From: Pseudonocardiales bacterium
Lineage (GTDB): Bacteria > Actinomycetota > Actinomycetes > Mycobacteriales > Pseudonocardiaceae
Direction: 5' to 3'
Assembly (NCBI GenBank): GCA_019243635.1
Contig: JAFAUB010000139.1
Coordinates: 1-63,032, forward strand
DNA: 63,032 bases
The notes below the pieces were generated by a model. It was not told the DNA's origin. It made no database searches and saw only the letters and a list, made by a program, of their open reading frames with translations. Of this stretch, positions 52,300 through 60,208 are shown in pieces (the stretch's first letter is position 1; each line of letters starts with the position of its first letter). Both the position numbers and the translations under genes were made by a program.

Positions 52300-53094
52300 C
52301 TATGGCGAAGACCGACCGAGGGTGAGCAGGAGGGCGCGGACGTCCTTGAGCACGTCACGGCGCTCGAGAATGGCGCGCTCGATGCAGGCCACCCACCCGC
52401 TGCCCACAATCGCCGCGTCCGCCCCGACTTCGCGCAGCGCGTCGATGTGACTCCGGTCCCTGACGCCGAAGCCGACGGCGATCGGAACCGCTGTCCGCCG
52501 GCGCAGGGCGCTGATCACCGGCACCAGCGCATGGTAATCGGGCGCGGCAGCCCCGGTTCTCCCGTAGTACGCCACGAGATAGAGGTAGGCGGATCCGTGA
52601 CACGCCGCCTCGTCGAGCACGGCGCTTGAGGAGGCGGCGTAACAGGTGGTTACGACGGGCTGGCCCAGAAGATGAGCGGCCTTATAGTACTCCTGTCGCA
52701 GCCTCGGTGGCAGGCCGTGGACCAACAGGGCGTCCGCCCCGGCCGACCGCACACGCGCCAGGAAGTCCCGCAGCGGCACGGCCCGCACAGTGTGGCTCCA
52801 GTCCGCCAGCAGCGCGATCTTCAGATGTGAGAGCCGCGGGCGGACGGCCGCCACGAAGGTGAGGACGGCGTCCAGGTCGATGCCGTTTTCCAGCGCACGA
52901 CGAGCGGAGCGCCTGATGGTGGGCCCGTCGCTCGCCGAGTTCGGGAACGGGACCGCGAGCTCCAGGCAGTCCACACGGCAGGCGTCCAGCAGGAATACCA
53001 GATCTTCGAGCAGGTCCAGAGGCGGGTCACCGGCGTTCAAGAACACCGCCAGGCCGATGTCTCCCGGGCGTCGGTCTGCGAAGAACGCGGACAC
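52300..53094 (-). CDS. TrpA-like (indole-glycerol-phosphate lyase) homologue without a TrpB partner
   Basis: 264-residue TIM barrel related to tryptophan synthase alpha, which splits IGP by retro-aldol cleavage. E45 (LELAVPF) and D56 (ASDGPTI) match the catalytic Glu and Asp; YLYLVAYYGRTGA and VGFGV are further family blocks. The GTG start overlaps the TrpD-like stop (TAGTG), so the two are coupled; the longer open frame runs antisense-free but overlaps trpD and is rejected. No trpB is seen. A TrpA acting alone would release the free heterocycle, as plant BX1 does with indole. Confidence 0.82.
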   Translation of the reverse strand: MSAFFADRRPGDIGLAVFLNAGDPPLDLLEDLVFLLDACRVDCLELAVPFPNSASDGPTIRRSARRALENGIDLDAVLTFVAAVRPRLSHLKIALLADWSHTVRAVPLRDFLARVRSAGADALLVHGLPPRLRQEYYKAAHLLGQPVVTTCYAASSSAVLDEAACHGSAYLYLVAYYGRTGAAAPDYHALVPVISALRRRTAVPIAVGFGVRDRSHIDALREVGADAAIVGSGWVACIERAILERRDVLKDVRALLLTLGRSSP

Positions 53095-54146
53095 TACAGC
53101 CGTTCCCGGGGCTGCACGCGATCCCCTCGTCCGGATATCCGCTCGATCAGGCGCAACGGAAGACCACGTTCCATCGACTGGCGGGCCGATCGCAGGGCTT
53201 GCGGCCATTCATCGGCCACCTCGCACGCGATCGCGAGCGCAGCGGCGTTGAGGCGGATGCTCTCGATCGCGGCGGGCGGACCATCACCGGAGAGCAGCCC
53301 GAGGAAGTGGCTGACGATCGAGGTGTCCTCGGCCGCCGGCCTGAGATCCTCCAGGGACCCTGCACCGAGCCCGAGCGCCTCGGGCGTCAGGCGGAGGTCG
53401 TGGTCGTCGGCGCTGTCATAGATGATGTTCTCCTCGAAGCTGACGAGCTCATCGACACCGGTGCCGTTCGAGCACACCAAGAACCGGCGGTCGGGTTCGC
53501 GCGCCGCGAGATGCCTGAAGGTGGGCAGCAACGCCGGGTCCGAGACGCCGGTGACCTGAGCGGACACCGGCACAACCGCCAGGAACGGTCCGACCGAGTT
53601 GAAGAACCGTCCCAGGGCGCGCATGTCGAAGGGCAGGATGCTCCTGGCCAGGAGCCTCAGCTCTCCGGGGTAGACGAAGCTCCCGGCGCAGGCGATCCCG
53701 AAGGACTCCACCATGGCCTCGGTCTGCGCGTAGGAGGTGGTCAGCGGGACATCGAGTCGTTCAAGTAGGTCGATGGACCCGCAGCGGCTGGTGTACGCGC
53801 GCGAGCCGGTCTTGATCACCTTGGCGCCGATGGTCGCGGCGACGAAGGCCGCCGCGGTGGACAGGTTGAACGTGCTGGGACCACCACCCGTTCCCACCAC
53901 GTTCACGGTCGCGGGCAGTGGTGACGACAGCTGCCGGCCGCTCTCCCGAAGGGATGCGCGAAATGCGCCCACCGAGGTCGCGTCGGGCATCCGCGTCGAC
54001 AAAGACGACACCAGCGCCGCCGCCTCGCCCTGGCGGAGCGTGCGGCTGCGAAGGCGGTCCCAGAAGGACCGCCACATCGCCTCGGAGACAGGGTAGTCCC
54101 GATTGACGAGCGCGACGAGTGCGTCGCGCTCAGGACTAGGTCGCAT
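53094..54146 (-). CDS. TrpD-like phosphoribosyltransferase with altered acceptor site
   Basis: 350-residue anthranilate phosphoribosyltransferase homologue. The PRPP motif GTGGGPSTFN (85-94) and the glycine-rich context are kept. Residues that bind anthranilate in TrpD are not: KHGNR reads KTGSR (112-116), the YHPAM loop reads VYPGEL so its His is gone, and the following Arg segment before FNxxGP is replaced (SILPFDM). It should therefore transfer phosphoribose to a different acceptor. It overlaps the carrier-protein gene by 11 bp and the TrpA-like gene by 1 base. Confidence 0.85.
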   Translation of the reverse strand: MRPSPERDALVALVNRDYPVSEAMWRSFWDRLRSRTLRQGEAAALVSSLSTRMPDATSVGAFRASLRESGRQLSSPLPATVNVVGTGGGPSTFNLSTAAAFVAATIGAKVIKTGSRAYTSRCGSIDLLERLDVPLTTSYAQTEAMVESFGIACAGSFVYPGELRLLARSILPFDMRALGRFFNSVGPFLAVVPVSAQVTGVSDPALLPTFRHLAAREPDRRFLVCSNGTGVDELVSFEENIIYDSADDHDLRLTPEALGLGAGSLEDLRPAAEDTSIVSHFLGLLSGDGPPAAIESIRLNAAALAIACEVADEWPQALRSARQSMERGLPLRLIERISGRGDRVQPRERL

Positions 54147-54399
54147 TGGTGGGGGTCTGTGTGTGCTGGATGATGGCGTGTATCGCCTCCACCGAGTGGA
54201 AGCTCTCCGGGGTGATCTCGGTGTCGTCCAGGGCGATGTTGAAGGTGTCCTCCAGCCAGACGATCACTCGGAGTACTCCGAGGCTGTCGATGACGCCGCC
54301 GGCCAGCAGGTCGTAGTCGGTCTCGAGCTGCTCGGGCGGGACGTCGGGCAGGAACTCCTCGATGATGAACTTCTTGATCGTGTCGGTGTGGTCGGTCAT
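54136..54399 (-). CDS. Acyl/peptidyl carrier protein
   Basis: 87-residue stand-alone carrier protein. The phosphopantetheine Ser is S39 in GGVIDSLGVLRV, with an acidic helix before it. Size and position match carrier proteins that hold proline during pyrrole formation. It overlaps the adenylation gene by 4 bp and the TrpD-like gene by 11 bp, suggesting that the TrpD-like enzyme and the tethered substrate belong to one pathway. Confidence 0.92.
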   Translation of the reverse strand: MTDHTDTIKKFIIEEFLPDVPPEQLETDYDLLAGGVIDSLGVLRVIVWLEDTFNIALDDTEITPESFHSVEAIHAIIQHTQTPTNAT

Positions 54400-55970
54400 G
54401 TGCTCTTCTCCTTGTGGGCTCGGTGGAAGTGGGCACGCTGTCGGTCAACCTTGCCGGTCGGTGTCTTCGGCAGGGGGGTGGTGACGATCTCTATGGTCGA
54501 GGGGATGGCCACCCGGTCCAGGCCGCGAGCACAGTGCCGGCGCAGGGACAGGCTGTTCAACTGACCGGTCTTGTCCCGTCTGACCACGGCATGAAGCCGG
54601 TTCCCGGCCACGTCATCAGGGACCGCGACGACCGCGACTTCCATCACCTGGTCGTGCTGGAGGATGACCTGCTCGACCGCCTGCGTGCTGACCCGCACGC
54701 CGCGGACCTTCACGTAGCCCTCGGTTCGGCCTTCCAGGGTGATCGAGCCGTCGTCGTGCCGGCGCACGATGTCGCCGGTGCGGAAGTAGGTCCTGTGGCC
54801 GGTCCCGTCCCGGCGTGACACGAACTTGCCCTCGTTGAGCGCCTCGGTGAGATACCCCCGGGTCTGGAACGGGGTCGCGACCCACAGCTCACCCGTTCCC
54901 GATCCCTCGACCACGCGACCTCCGTCGCTGACGACGAGCGCGCTGACCCCCTCGACGGGCCGGCCGATCGGGATGTGGCGCCGGGCGCCGACGTCGGACA
55001 TGTCGATCTCGTGGATGAAGCTGTCGTTGGTCTCGGTCGAGCCGTAGACGTTGTAGAAGCGCGCCTGGGGGAAGAGCGCGGGGAGCGCCTCAAGCGTGTG
55101 CAGGGGGATGCTGTCGCCGGTGACGATCACGTGGCGGACGCTCTCCAGGCGGTGGGCACGGTCTCGAGCCGCGTCGATCAGGAGGCGGTACAGCATCGGG
55201 ACCGCTTGGATGACGCGCACCTCACTGGTGGTGAGCAGGTCCAGCAGGTAGCGGGCATCGGTCGCGCGGTCCTGGTCGACCATCGCCACGCAGCCGCCGT
55301 GCTTGAGCGTGGTCCAGATGTCCAGGAGGCACAGGTCGAAGTTCAGGGGCGCGTAGTTGAGGACCGTGGTGCCACTCGTGATCGCGAAGCGGGAGCCGGC
55401 CCAGTCGGTGAAGCGCTCCACTGCGGGCACCGACAGCGGCACGATTTTCGGCACTCCGGTCGAGCCGGAGGTGGTCAGCATCAACGCGGTCCGCTCGACA
55501 CCGGGTGAGCGGGCGGGGGAGCGGTCCTCGGCGGCTGCCGCGCCCAGGACCTCGCACCTCAGCTCACCCGAGACCGCCGCCGGGGATGCGTCCGGGGAGA
55601 GCACGTGCCCGCAGCCGGCCTGCGCGAACAGCCGCTGCAGCGTCTCCGCGCCCAGACCGACCGAGGGCAGCAGGACCGGACGGCGGTCCAGCAGGCACGC
55701 CAAGATCAGCGAGATCGCCCGCGGCGACTTCTTGGCGAGGATGCCCACGCTCCCCTCCTCGGGAAGCTCGAGCCGCTCAAGACTCGACCGGGCCTCACAC
55801 ACCATCTTCCCCAGATCGCCATAGCTGATCCGCTCGCCGTGCCAGAGCAGCGCCGGTGCCCCCGGCTGATACCGCACCCGCTCCATCACACGACCCACCA
55901 CAGCGGACTCACCCAGCGCGAGACTCCGGTCAGCGCCGCTGATCGCTATATCCACGGGCTGGCTGGTCAT
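54396..55970 (-). CDS. AMP-dependent ligase (adenylation enzyme), probably prolyl- or related amino-acid specific
   Basis: 524-residue stand-alone adenylation enzyme: A3 LMLTTSGSTGVPKIVPLS, A4 region NFDLCLLDIWTTLKHG, A5 FYNVYGSTETNDSF, A7 YFRTGDIV, A8 GRTEGYVKVRGVRVS and A10 LPKTPTGKVDR. The A4 and A5 wording resembles stand-alone L-prolyl ligases (PltF/RedM type), which load proline on a partner carrier protein. Specificity needs testing. It is the first gene of the minus-strand operon; ATG follows AAAGGATCC. Confidence 0.9.
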   Translation of the reverse strand: MTSQPVDIAISGADRSLALGESAVVGRVMERVRYQPGAPALLWHGERISYGDLGKMVCEARSSLERLELPEEGSVGILAKKSPRAISLILACLLDRRPVLLPSVGLGAETLQRLFAQAGCGHVLSPDASPAAVSGELRCEVLGAAAAEDRSPARSPGVERTALMLTTSGSTGVPKIVPLSVPAVERFTDWAGSRFAITSGTTVLNYAPLNFDLCLLDIWTTLKHGGCVAMVDQDRATDARYLLDLLTTSEVRVIQAVPMLYRLLIDAARDRAHRLESVRHVIVTGDSIPLHTLEALPALFPQARFYNVYGSTETNDSFIHEIDMSDVGARRHIPIGRPVEGVSALVVSDGGRVVEGSGTGELWVATPFQTRGYLTEALNEGKFVSRRDGTGHRTYFRTGDIVRRHDDGSITLEGRTEGYVKVRGVRVSTQAVEQVILQHDQVMEVAVVAVPDDVAGNRLHAVVRRDKTGQLNSLSLRRHCARGLDRVAIPSTIEIVTTPLPKTPTGKVDRQRAHFHRAHKEKST

Positions 55971-56097
55971 CTCGGATCCTTTGCGACTGCTTGATGGCGT
56001 GGGTCACGAATAAGAGCGCATGGCGCCCTCCGTTGATACACAGAACCTGCGACTTCGCCGGATCCACTTGCGGTGTCGTCATCGCCTACGCGCGAAC

Positions 56098-56148
56098 AGC
56101 AGCTACCCCCGGCCCGACCATTTCCGCGGGGGGCTGGGGGTAGCTGCT
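56098..56148. terminator. Strong hairpin between lactonase-like gene and adenylation operon
   Basis: Perfect 13-bp outer arms AGCAGCTACCCCC and GGGGGTAGCTGCT, with a further GGCCC/GGGC(T) inner match, form a stable hairpin just after the minus-strand beta-propeller gene. It probably ends that transcript and insulates the adenylation operon promoter. Confidence 0.75.
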
Positions 56149-56178
56149 CACGAGCTCGGGCGTAAGGCAGAATCCCGC

Positions 56179-57213
56179 TCAGGTGACGGCGATGCCCTGC
56201 ATACCGCCGGCACCGGTGATGGTGACGATCTGGGTGAGGGTGCCATCGGGTTTGACGCGGAAGCCGTCGACGCCCCCGGCGGCACCGAGCTGCACGTAGA
56301 GGAATTGTTGATCGCGGGTGCCGACCAGGTCGATCGGGTTCGTTCTGGTGGTGATCTGGGGGATGAACACGGTGGGAGTGCCTGCGGGGTCGATGTGGTA
56401 GCCGGTGATGGTGTTGCTCAGACTGTTGACGACGTAGAAGTTGCCGGCGATGTGGGCGACCCAGCACATGGTCTGCTGTCCGTCGGGTTGGGAGGCGATC
56501 TTTGTGATGGTGCCGTCGTGGTGGACGGTGTAGGTGGTCAGCGTGCTGCTGCCCGCATCGGTGACGGCCAGGTGGTGGTAGTCATCGAAGATGAATCCGA
56601 ACGGGAGGGGGGTGCCTGCGGGGTTGGCCGTGAAGGTGTCGGAGGGCCGCCCTTGGGGTCCCACGGTGAAGACGTCGATGAGGCTTCCGTTGCCCTTGGT
56701 GGTGATGACCAGTTGCTGTCCGTCGGGGGTGAAGCCGATCTGGGCAGGGGAGTTCGCGAACTGCATCGGTCCGGTGGCTGGGGTGAGCCCCAGGGAGCGG
56801 GTGGAGTTCTCGATCGGGTGGAACTGGCCGTCGGTGATCCGGTATCCGGTGATGGCGCCGGCCTCGTGGGCGTTGAGCACGTAGAGCAGGTTGCCGTGGA
56901 CGGTCACGCTGACCGGGAAGGTTCCACCCGAGGGCAGCACCTGGCGCAGGCACAGGCGGCCGTCCTCCAGTCCGAGCACGGACACGGTGTTGCTGCCGGC
57001 GTTGACGCCGATCAGCACATGGTGGTGGGTGTCATAGACGAGTGAGCCCTGGGAGCCGAGAGGATCATTAGGCGCACCCTCGTTGACGCCACCGATCCCC
57101 CCGGTATCGACGGTCTCGGCGAGGGTGAGGGTGCCGTCGTCGGCCCGGTCGTAGACCATGATCTGGTTCCCGGCGGGGTTGTTGGTCTGCACGAAGACCA
57201 GGTGTCTTGTCAT
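56179..57213 (-). CDS. Lactonase-family seven-bladed beta-propeller protein
   Basis: 344-residue protein of repeated beta blades (for example QIMVYDRADDGTLTLAETVD, NTVSVLGLEDGRL, NTITGYHIDPAGTPTVF) resembling 6-phosphogluconolactonase/YVTN propellers. No signal peptide is seen, so it is probably cytoplasmic. It follows the haem peroxidase gene by 68 bp on the same strand and may act on the same substrate chain, but no reaction can be assigned. Confidence 0.78.
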   Translation of the reverse strand: MTRHLVFVQTNNPAGNQIMVYDRADDGTLTLAETVDTGGIGGVNEGAPNDPLGSQGSLVYDTHHHVLIGVNAGSNTVSVLGLEDGRLCLRQVLPSGGTFPVSVTVHGNLLYVLNAHEAGAITGYRITDGQFHPIENSTRSLGLTPATGPMQFANSPAQIGFTPDGQQLVITTKGNGSLIDVFTVGPQGRPSDTFTANPAGTPLPFGFIFDDYHHLAVTDAGSSTLTTYTVHHDGTITKIASQPDGQQTMCWVAHIAGNFYVVNSLSNTITGYHIDPAGTPTVFIPQITTRTNPIDLVGTRDQQFLYVQLGAAGGVDGFRVKPDGTLTQIVTITGAGGMQGIAVT

Positions 57214-57281
57214 CAGGTTTGCTCCGAACGTTTCGTTGGCGGTGAGGTCTTGGTGGCGGAACCGGCTTGGATGCTCGGGGA

Positions 57282-58784
57282 TTACTTGACGACTCCGGCG
57301 AAGCGGAGGAGTTCGGCGATGCCGAAGCGGCCCTTGCTGTTGGCGAGGGTGGGTGTCCAGATCGGGTAGGTGGATCGGTAGGAGATGGGGTCGGCCTCGA
57401 GCAGCCCGAGCAGGACCTCGCTGACGATCAGCGCGCCGACCGCGCCGAGCCGGCCGCCGTTATGCTGCAGGTCGGCTTCTCTGAGGATGTAGTACCACAG
57501 GTAGATCGGACCGGTGGTGCCCAGCTCGGCGTCGCTGAGCGGAACCTGACCGATCTTGCGGGCGATGTCCTGGGCGGAGGGCAGTTCCTGCGTCTCGCTG
57601 CGGAGCAGGTTGCGCACCACCAGTGACCGCAGTTGTGGGGCGATCTCCGCCGGTACGTCCGTGATGGAGGGCAAGTCAAGCAGGCGGCGGTTGAGCTTGG
57701 CCTCGATGCGCCTGGCCCGCTGTGGGGTGCGGTTGTCGTCGATGGCGAAGAAGTGGGTGAAGTCCAGCGCGAACTCCGGCGCCACCGGGCCACCCCGCAG
57801 GTCGGTCCGCAGATGGGGGTCGCGCGGGGGAGGCGGGATCAAGCCGGTATCCGGATCCGGCAGCGGGAACAGCGAGAGCGTGTACTGGTCATTGATGGTG
57901 TATTCGGAGCGGATCGTGGGGTGCATGAAGCGGAACGCGGCGACGGCGAACTCGACCGGTATGAACGGGTTGCCGTCGGGCGCATAGAACTGCAGCCCGT
58001 CGCGGTCGATTCGGTCCACGGTGTCCTGGCCGGCGACCAGTGGCAGGTACTCGTGCACGATGATCCACTGGTAGTGCCAGCGCACGATCTGCTGGGCTTT
58101 GGCGAACAGGTCGTCGTAGTAGGTCCGTACGCTGAGTAGCTGGTCGATGGAGGCGTTCGGGGGCGGCAGGGTGGTGCTCGGGGCCGGCGGGAAGGGATCA
58201 CCGAACACATCGGTGATCTCTTGGGCCGCCAGGGCGTCCACGACCCGGTTGTGGAACTTGATGAACGCCAGGTGGAGCTGGTTCAGCAGCAGGTTCTCGT
58301 CGTTGCGCGGGTCACCGATCAGCGCCACGTTGTCAGGGGGGGAGGTGCGCCCGAGGTCCACCCCGTCGGGGGAGACCACGAGTTTGGTGTTGTGGGAGCA
58401 CGTGTCATACAGGTAGGGGCTCGCGAACGGGCCGGAGCCGTAGAGATGGTCCAGGTCCAGCATGGGCGGGCGGAAGTTGCGCAGCCCCTCGGGGTCCATC
58501 TGCCGGCCCAGCATCGAGGTGACGTCGAAGGTGATGTTGTGGTCGATGAACTGCCCGAGGAAGGTGAATCCCGCATCCAGCGTGGGGCTGTCTTGCGCGT
58601 GGGTGGTGTCCCCGCCGTCCATCAGCCCGGTGCCGGGCAGGCCGAACTCCTCGGCCATCGCGAGACCGGTCGGTGGCCGGGGGTCCAGGGTCGGGAACAA
58701 CCGGCCGAACCGCCCCGCCGGCGGATTAACGCCTCGGGGGACGTCCAGACCACGGACGTCAGAGCCATGCCGTGCTTGTGTCAT
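57282..58784 (-). CDS. Animal-type haem peroxidase
   Basis: 500-residue peroxidase of the animal haem peroxidase superfamily. It has the distal-site block TFLGQFIDHNITFD, the calcium/haem region DLDHLYGSGP, HNRVVDAL with HLAFIKFHNRV, and WHYQWIIVHEYLP with the likely proximal His. It would oxidise a phenolic or other aromatic substrate with H2O2, possibly coupling or halogenating. The start ATG at 58784 follows AGGAGG; an upstream open extension is not supported. No secretion signal is seen. Confidence 0.88.
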   Translation of the reverse strand: MTQARHGSDVRGLDVPRGVNPPAGRFGRLFPTLDPRPPTGLAMAEEFGLPGTGLMDGGDTTHAQDSPTLDAGFTFLGQFIDHNITFDVTSMLGRQMDPEGLRNFRPPMLDLDHLYGSGPFASPYLYDTCSHNTKLVVSPDGVDLGRTSPPDNVALIGDPRNDENLLLNQLHLAFIKFHNRVVDALAAQEITDVFGDPFPPAPSTTLPPPNASIDQLLSVRTYYDDLFAKAQQIVRWHYQWIIVHEYLPLVAGQDTVDRIDRDGLQFYAPDGNPFIPVEFAVAAFRFMHPTIRSEYTINDQYTLSLFPLPDPDTGLIPPPPRDPHLRTDLRGGPVAPEFALDFTHFFAIDDNRTPQRARRIEAKLNRRLLDLPSITDVPAEIAPQLRSLVVRNLLRSETQELPSAQDIARKIGQVPLSDAELGTTGPIYLWYYILREADLQHNGGRLGAVGALIVSEVLLGLLEADPISYRSTYPIWTPTLANSKGRFGIAELLRFAGVVK

Positions 58785-59107
58785 GATGCCTCCTAGACAT
58801 AGACATGTGAATTTCGCCATGGGGAATACTCCCTGCCGCTGGCATGGGAGATACTCAGCTGCCTGCCACCGGCAGCTTCGACGTCTGAACTTCCTCCTCC
58901 GTCCACCATCCGAGCCGGCAGCCATAAGAGGATGAGCAGCCCCATCGAAGTACGTCACACCCATCACACGATCGAGTGGACTTGTACGACGCGCTGAGGC
59001 GCCTCAAGAACTCCTAAGAGTACTCGTCTCGCACCGATCTGTCGCATCGTTCACCCGGAGGGTTTAATGTCGTCGCTGACCTGTCTTAATGGTCGGTGGT
59101 CTCCAGG

Positions 59108-59244
59108 GGTGAGTGCACCACCGGCTTGACCTGGGGCCCTCGCGGGGGCTCACATCGAGCTACTAGCGGGCAGGCCAGGGGCTGCCCGATGCGCGAGCCG
59201 GCTTACGAGCCCTCGCCCCAGGTCAAGCCGGTGGTGCACTCACC
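59108..59244. repeat. Large inverted repeat, perfect 30-bp arms
   Basis: The left arm (59108-59137) begins GGTGAGTGCACCACCGGCTT and the right arm (59215-59244) is its exact reverse complement. The 77-base interior holds a smaller GGGCAG...CTGCCC hairpin and a second partial pairing next to the arms. It has no coding potential and could be a structured RNA, a palindromic element or a strong bidirectional terminator. Confidence 0.85.
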
Positions 59245-59391
59245 GTCTGACATCAAGATCGATTTCCGTCACAATCGGCGAATGTGATCGACTCGATCCC
59301 CACCGCTGGGTCACAACCATCCCGGACCGCGTATTTTTTAAATCTCCGGGACACCCCGACGAACCTAGCGGCAGCGCGTCCCAGTGGCCAC

Positions 59392-59466
59392 CAACTTTCA
59401 GGGTGCGCCCCGATGACACCGGCTCGGCGCGCCACCCACACTGAGATTCATGGACCACCGCCTACG
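59392..59466 (+). promoter_or_regulatory. Shared 75-bp element, copy B
   Basis: Second copy of the element at 46696-46771, with CAACTTTCAGGG, CCGATGACACCG, ACCCACACT and CCTACG in the same order. It ends 53 bp before the DoxX-like start codon, again on the plus strand. Confidence 0.7.
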
Positions 59467-59519
59467 GCATCCCGCGTCGTCCACCCCATCCCTCGATCTC
59501 GTTCCGCAAGGAGGATGAA

Positions 59520-60146
59520 ATGCCGATTGACACCCGTCTTGAGGAAACGGCGTCGCCGGTAGGTCTGGACACACTCGCCGAAGATACCCACACCGGCGTC
59601 GTGTATCGAAAAAACCGGGTCGCGCTCAAGTTGTTCGTCGTGGGGCTGCTTGCCGCGGTCGACGCACGGGAGGCCGCCGTTCACCGTTGGCTGGTGCGCT
59701 ACAGCATGACCGCATTGCGCATCAGCATGGGAGCGGTATATTTCGGGTTCGGTATCCTGAAGTATTTCCCCGGGATGAGCCCGGCCCAAGACCTTGCCCT
59801 GGCAACCACGCACCTGCTGACCCTCGGGCTGGTCCCCGCTGCGGTGCCCAACAGTGTGGCGATGGCGTTGATCGCGACGCTGGAATGCGCCATCGGGCTG
59901 TTGCTGATCACGGGGCGGTGGCTGCGCCTGGCCATCTCACTGCTGGCGGGTCAGCTGGTCGGCATCCTGTCCCCGATCGTGCTGCTCACCGGGAGGATGT
60001 TCGCTGGGCCTCATCACATGCCCACCCTGGAAGGCCAGTACGTCCTCAAAGACGTGATCCTGCTGGCCGTGGCCATGGTGATCGCCACCACGGTGCGCGG
60101 TGGTGCCATCACTGATGGTGGGCACCGTTTCCTGAAGGCCAGGTAG
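59520..60146 (+). CDS. DoxX/DoxD-like integral membrane protein
   Basis: 208-residue membrane protein with a soluble N-terminus of about 60 residues and four to five hydrophobic segments, beginning LRISMGAVYFGFGILKYFPG, which is typical of the DoxX superfamily. Family members take part in quinone/thiosulfate redox or act with oxidoreductases. ATG follows AAGGAGG. Copy B of the shared element lies just upstream, linking it to the biosynthetic operon. Confidence 0.75.
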   Translation: MPIDTRLEETASPVGLDTLAEDTHTGVVYRKNRVALKLFVVGLLAAVDAREAAVHRWLVRYSMTALRISMGAVYFGFGILKYFPGMSPAQDLALATTHLLTLGLVPAAVPNSVAMALIATLECAIGLLLITGRWLRLAISLLAGQLVGILSPIVLLTGRMFAGPHHMPTLEGQYVLKDVILLAVAMVIATTVRGGAITDGGHRFLKAR

Positions 60147-60167
60147 CTTTGAGGAGCGGGCCCGCCC

Positions 60168-60207
60168 CTGCTCTCCCGACAGCGAGCGCTCGCTGTCGGG
60201 AGAGCAG
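60168..60207. terminator. Bidirectional hairpin terminator
   Basis: Perfect 19-bp arms, CTGCTCTCCCGACAGCGAG and its reverse complement, separated by CG. It sits between the convergent DoxX-like and LAL genes, with their stops 22 and 2 bp away, so it can end both transcripts. Confidence 0.9.
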
Positions 60208-60208
60208 C

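Larger units (their letters stand above)
58785..59519. other. Divergent intergenic region, peroxidase to DoxX
   Basis: About 735 bp with no gene. Contents: a likely peroxidase promoter near 58800-59000 with a small CTGCCGCTGGCA/TGCCACCGGCAG inverted pair, a large palindrome (59108-59244), an AT-rich TTTTTTAAA patch near 59333, and copy B of the 75-bp element. Confidence 0.6.

Noticed and set aside
46869..53094. An ordinary tryptophan operon
   Set aside because: trpE, trpG and trpB are absent, two homologues have altered substrate residues, and the genes are mixed with secondary-metabolism genes.
59138..59214. tRNA-like or selenocysteine-tRNA-like fold inside the large palindrome
   Set aside because: There is no CCA-type acceptor or recognisable T-loop, so only the palindrome itself is reported.
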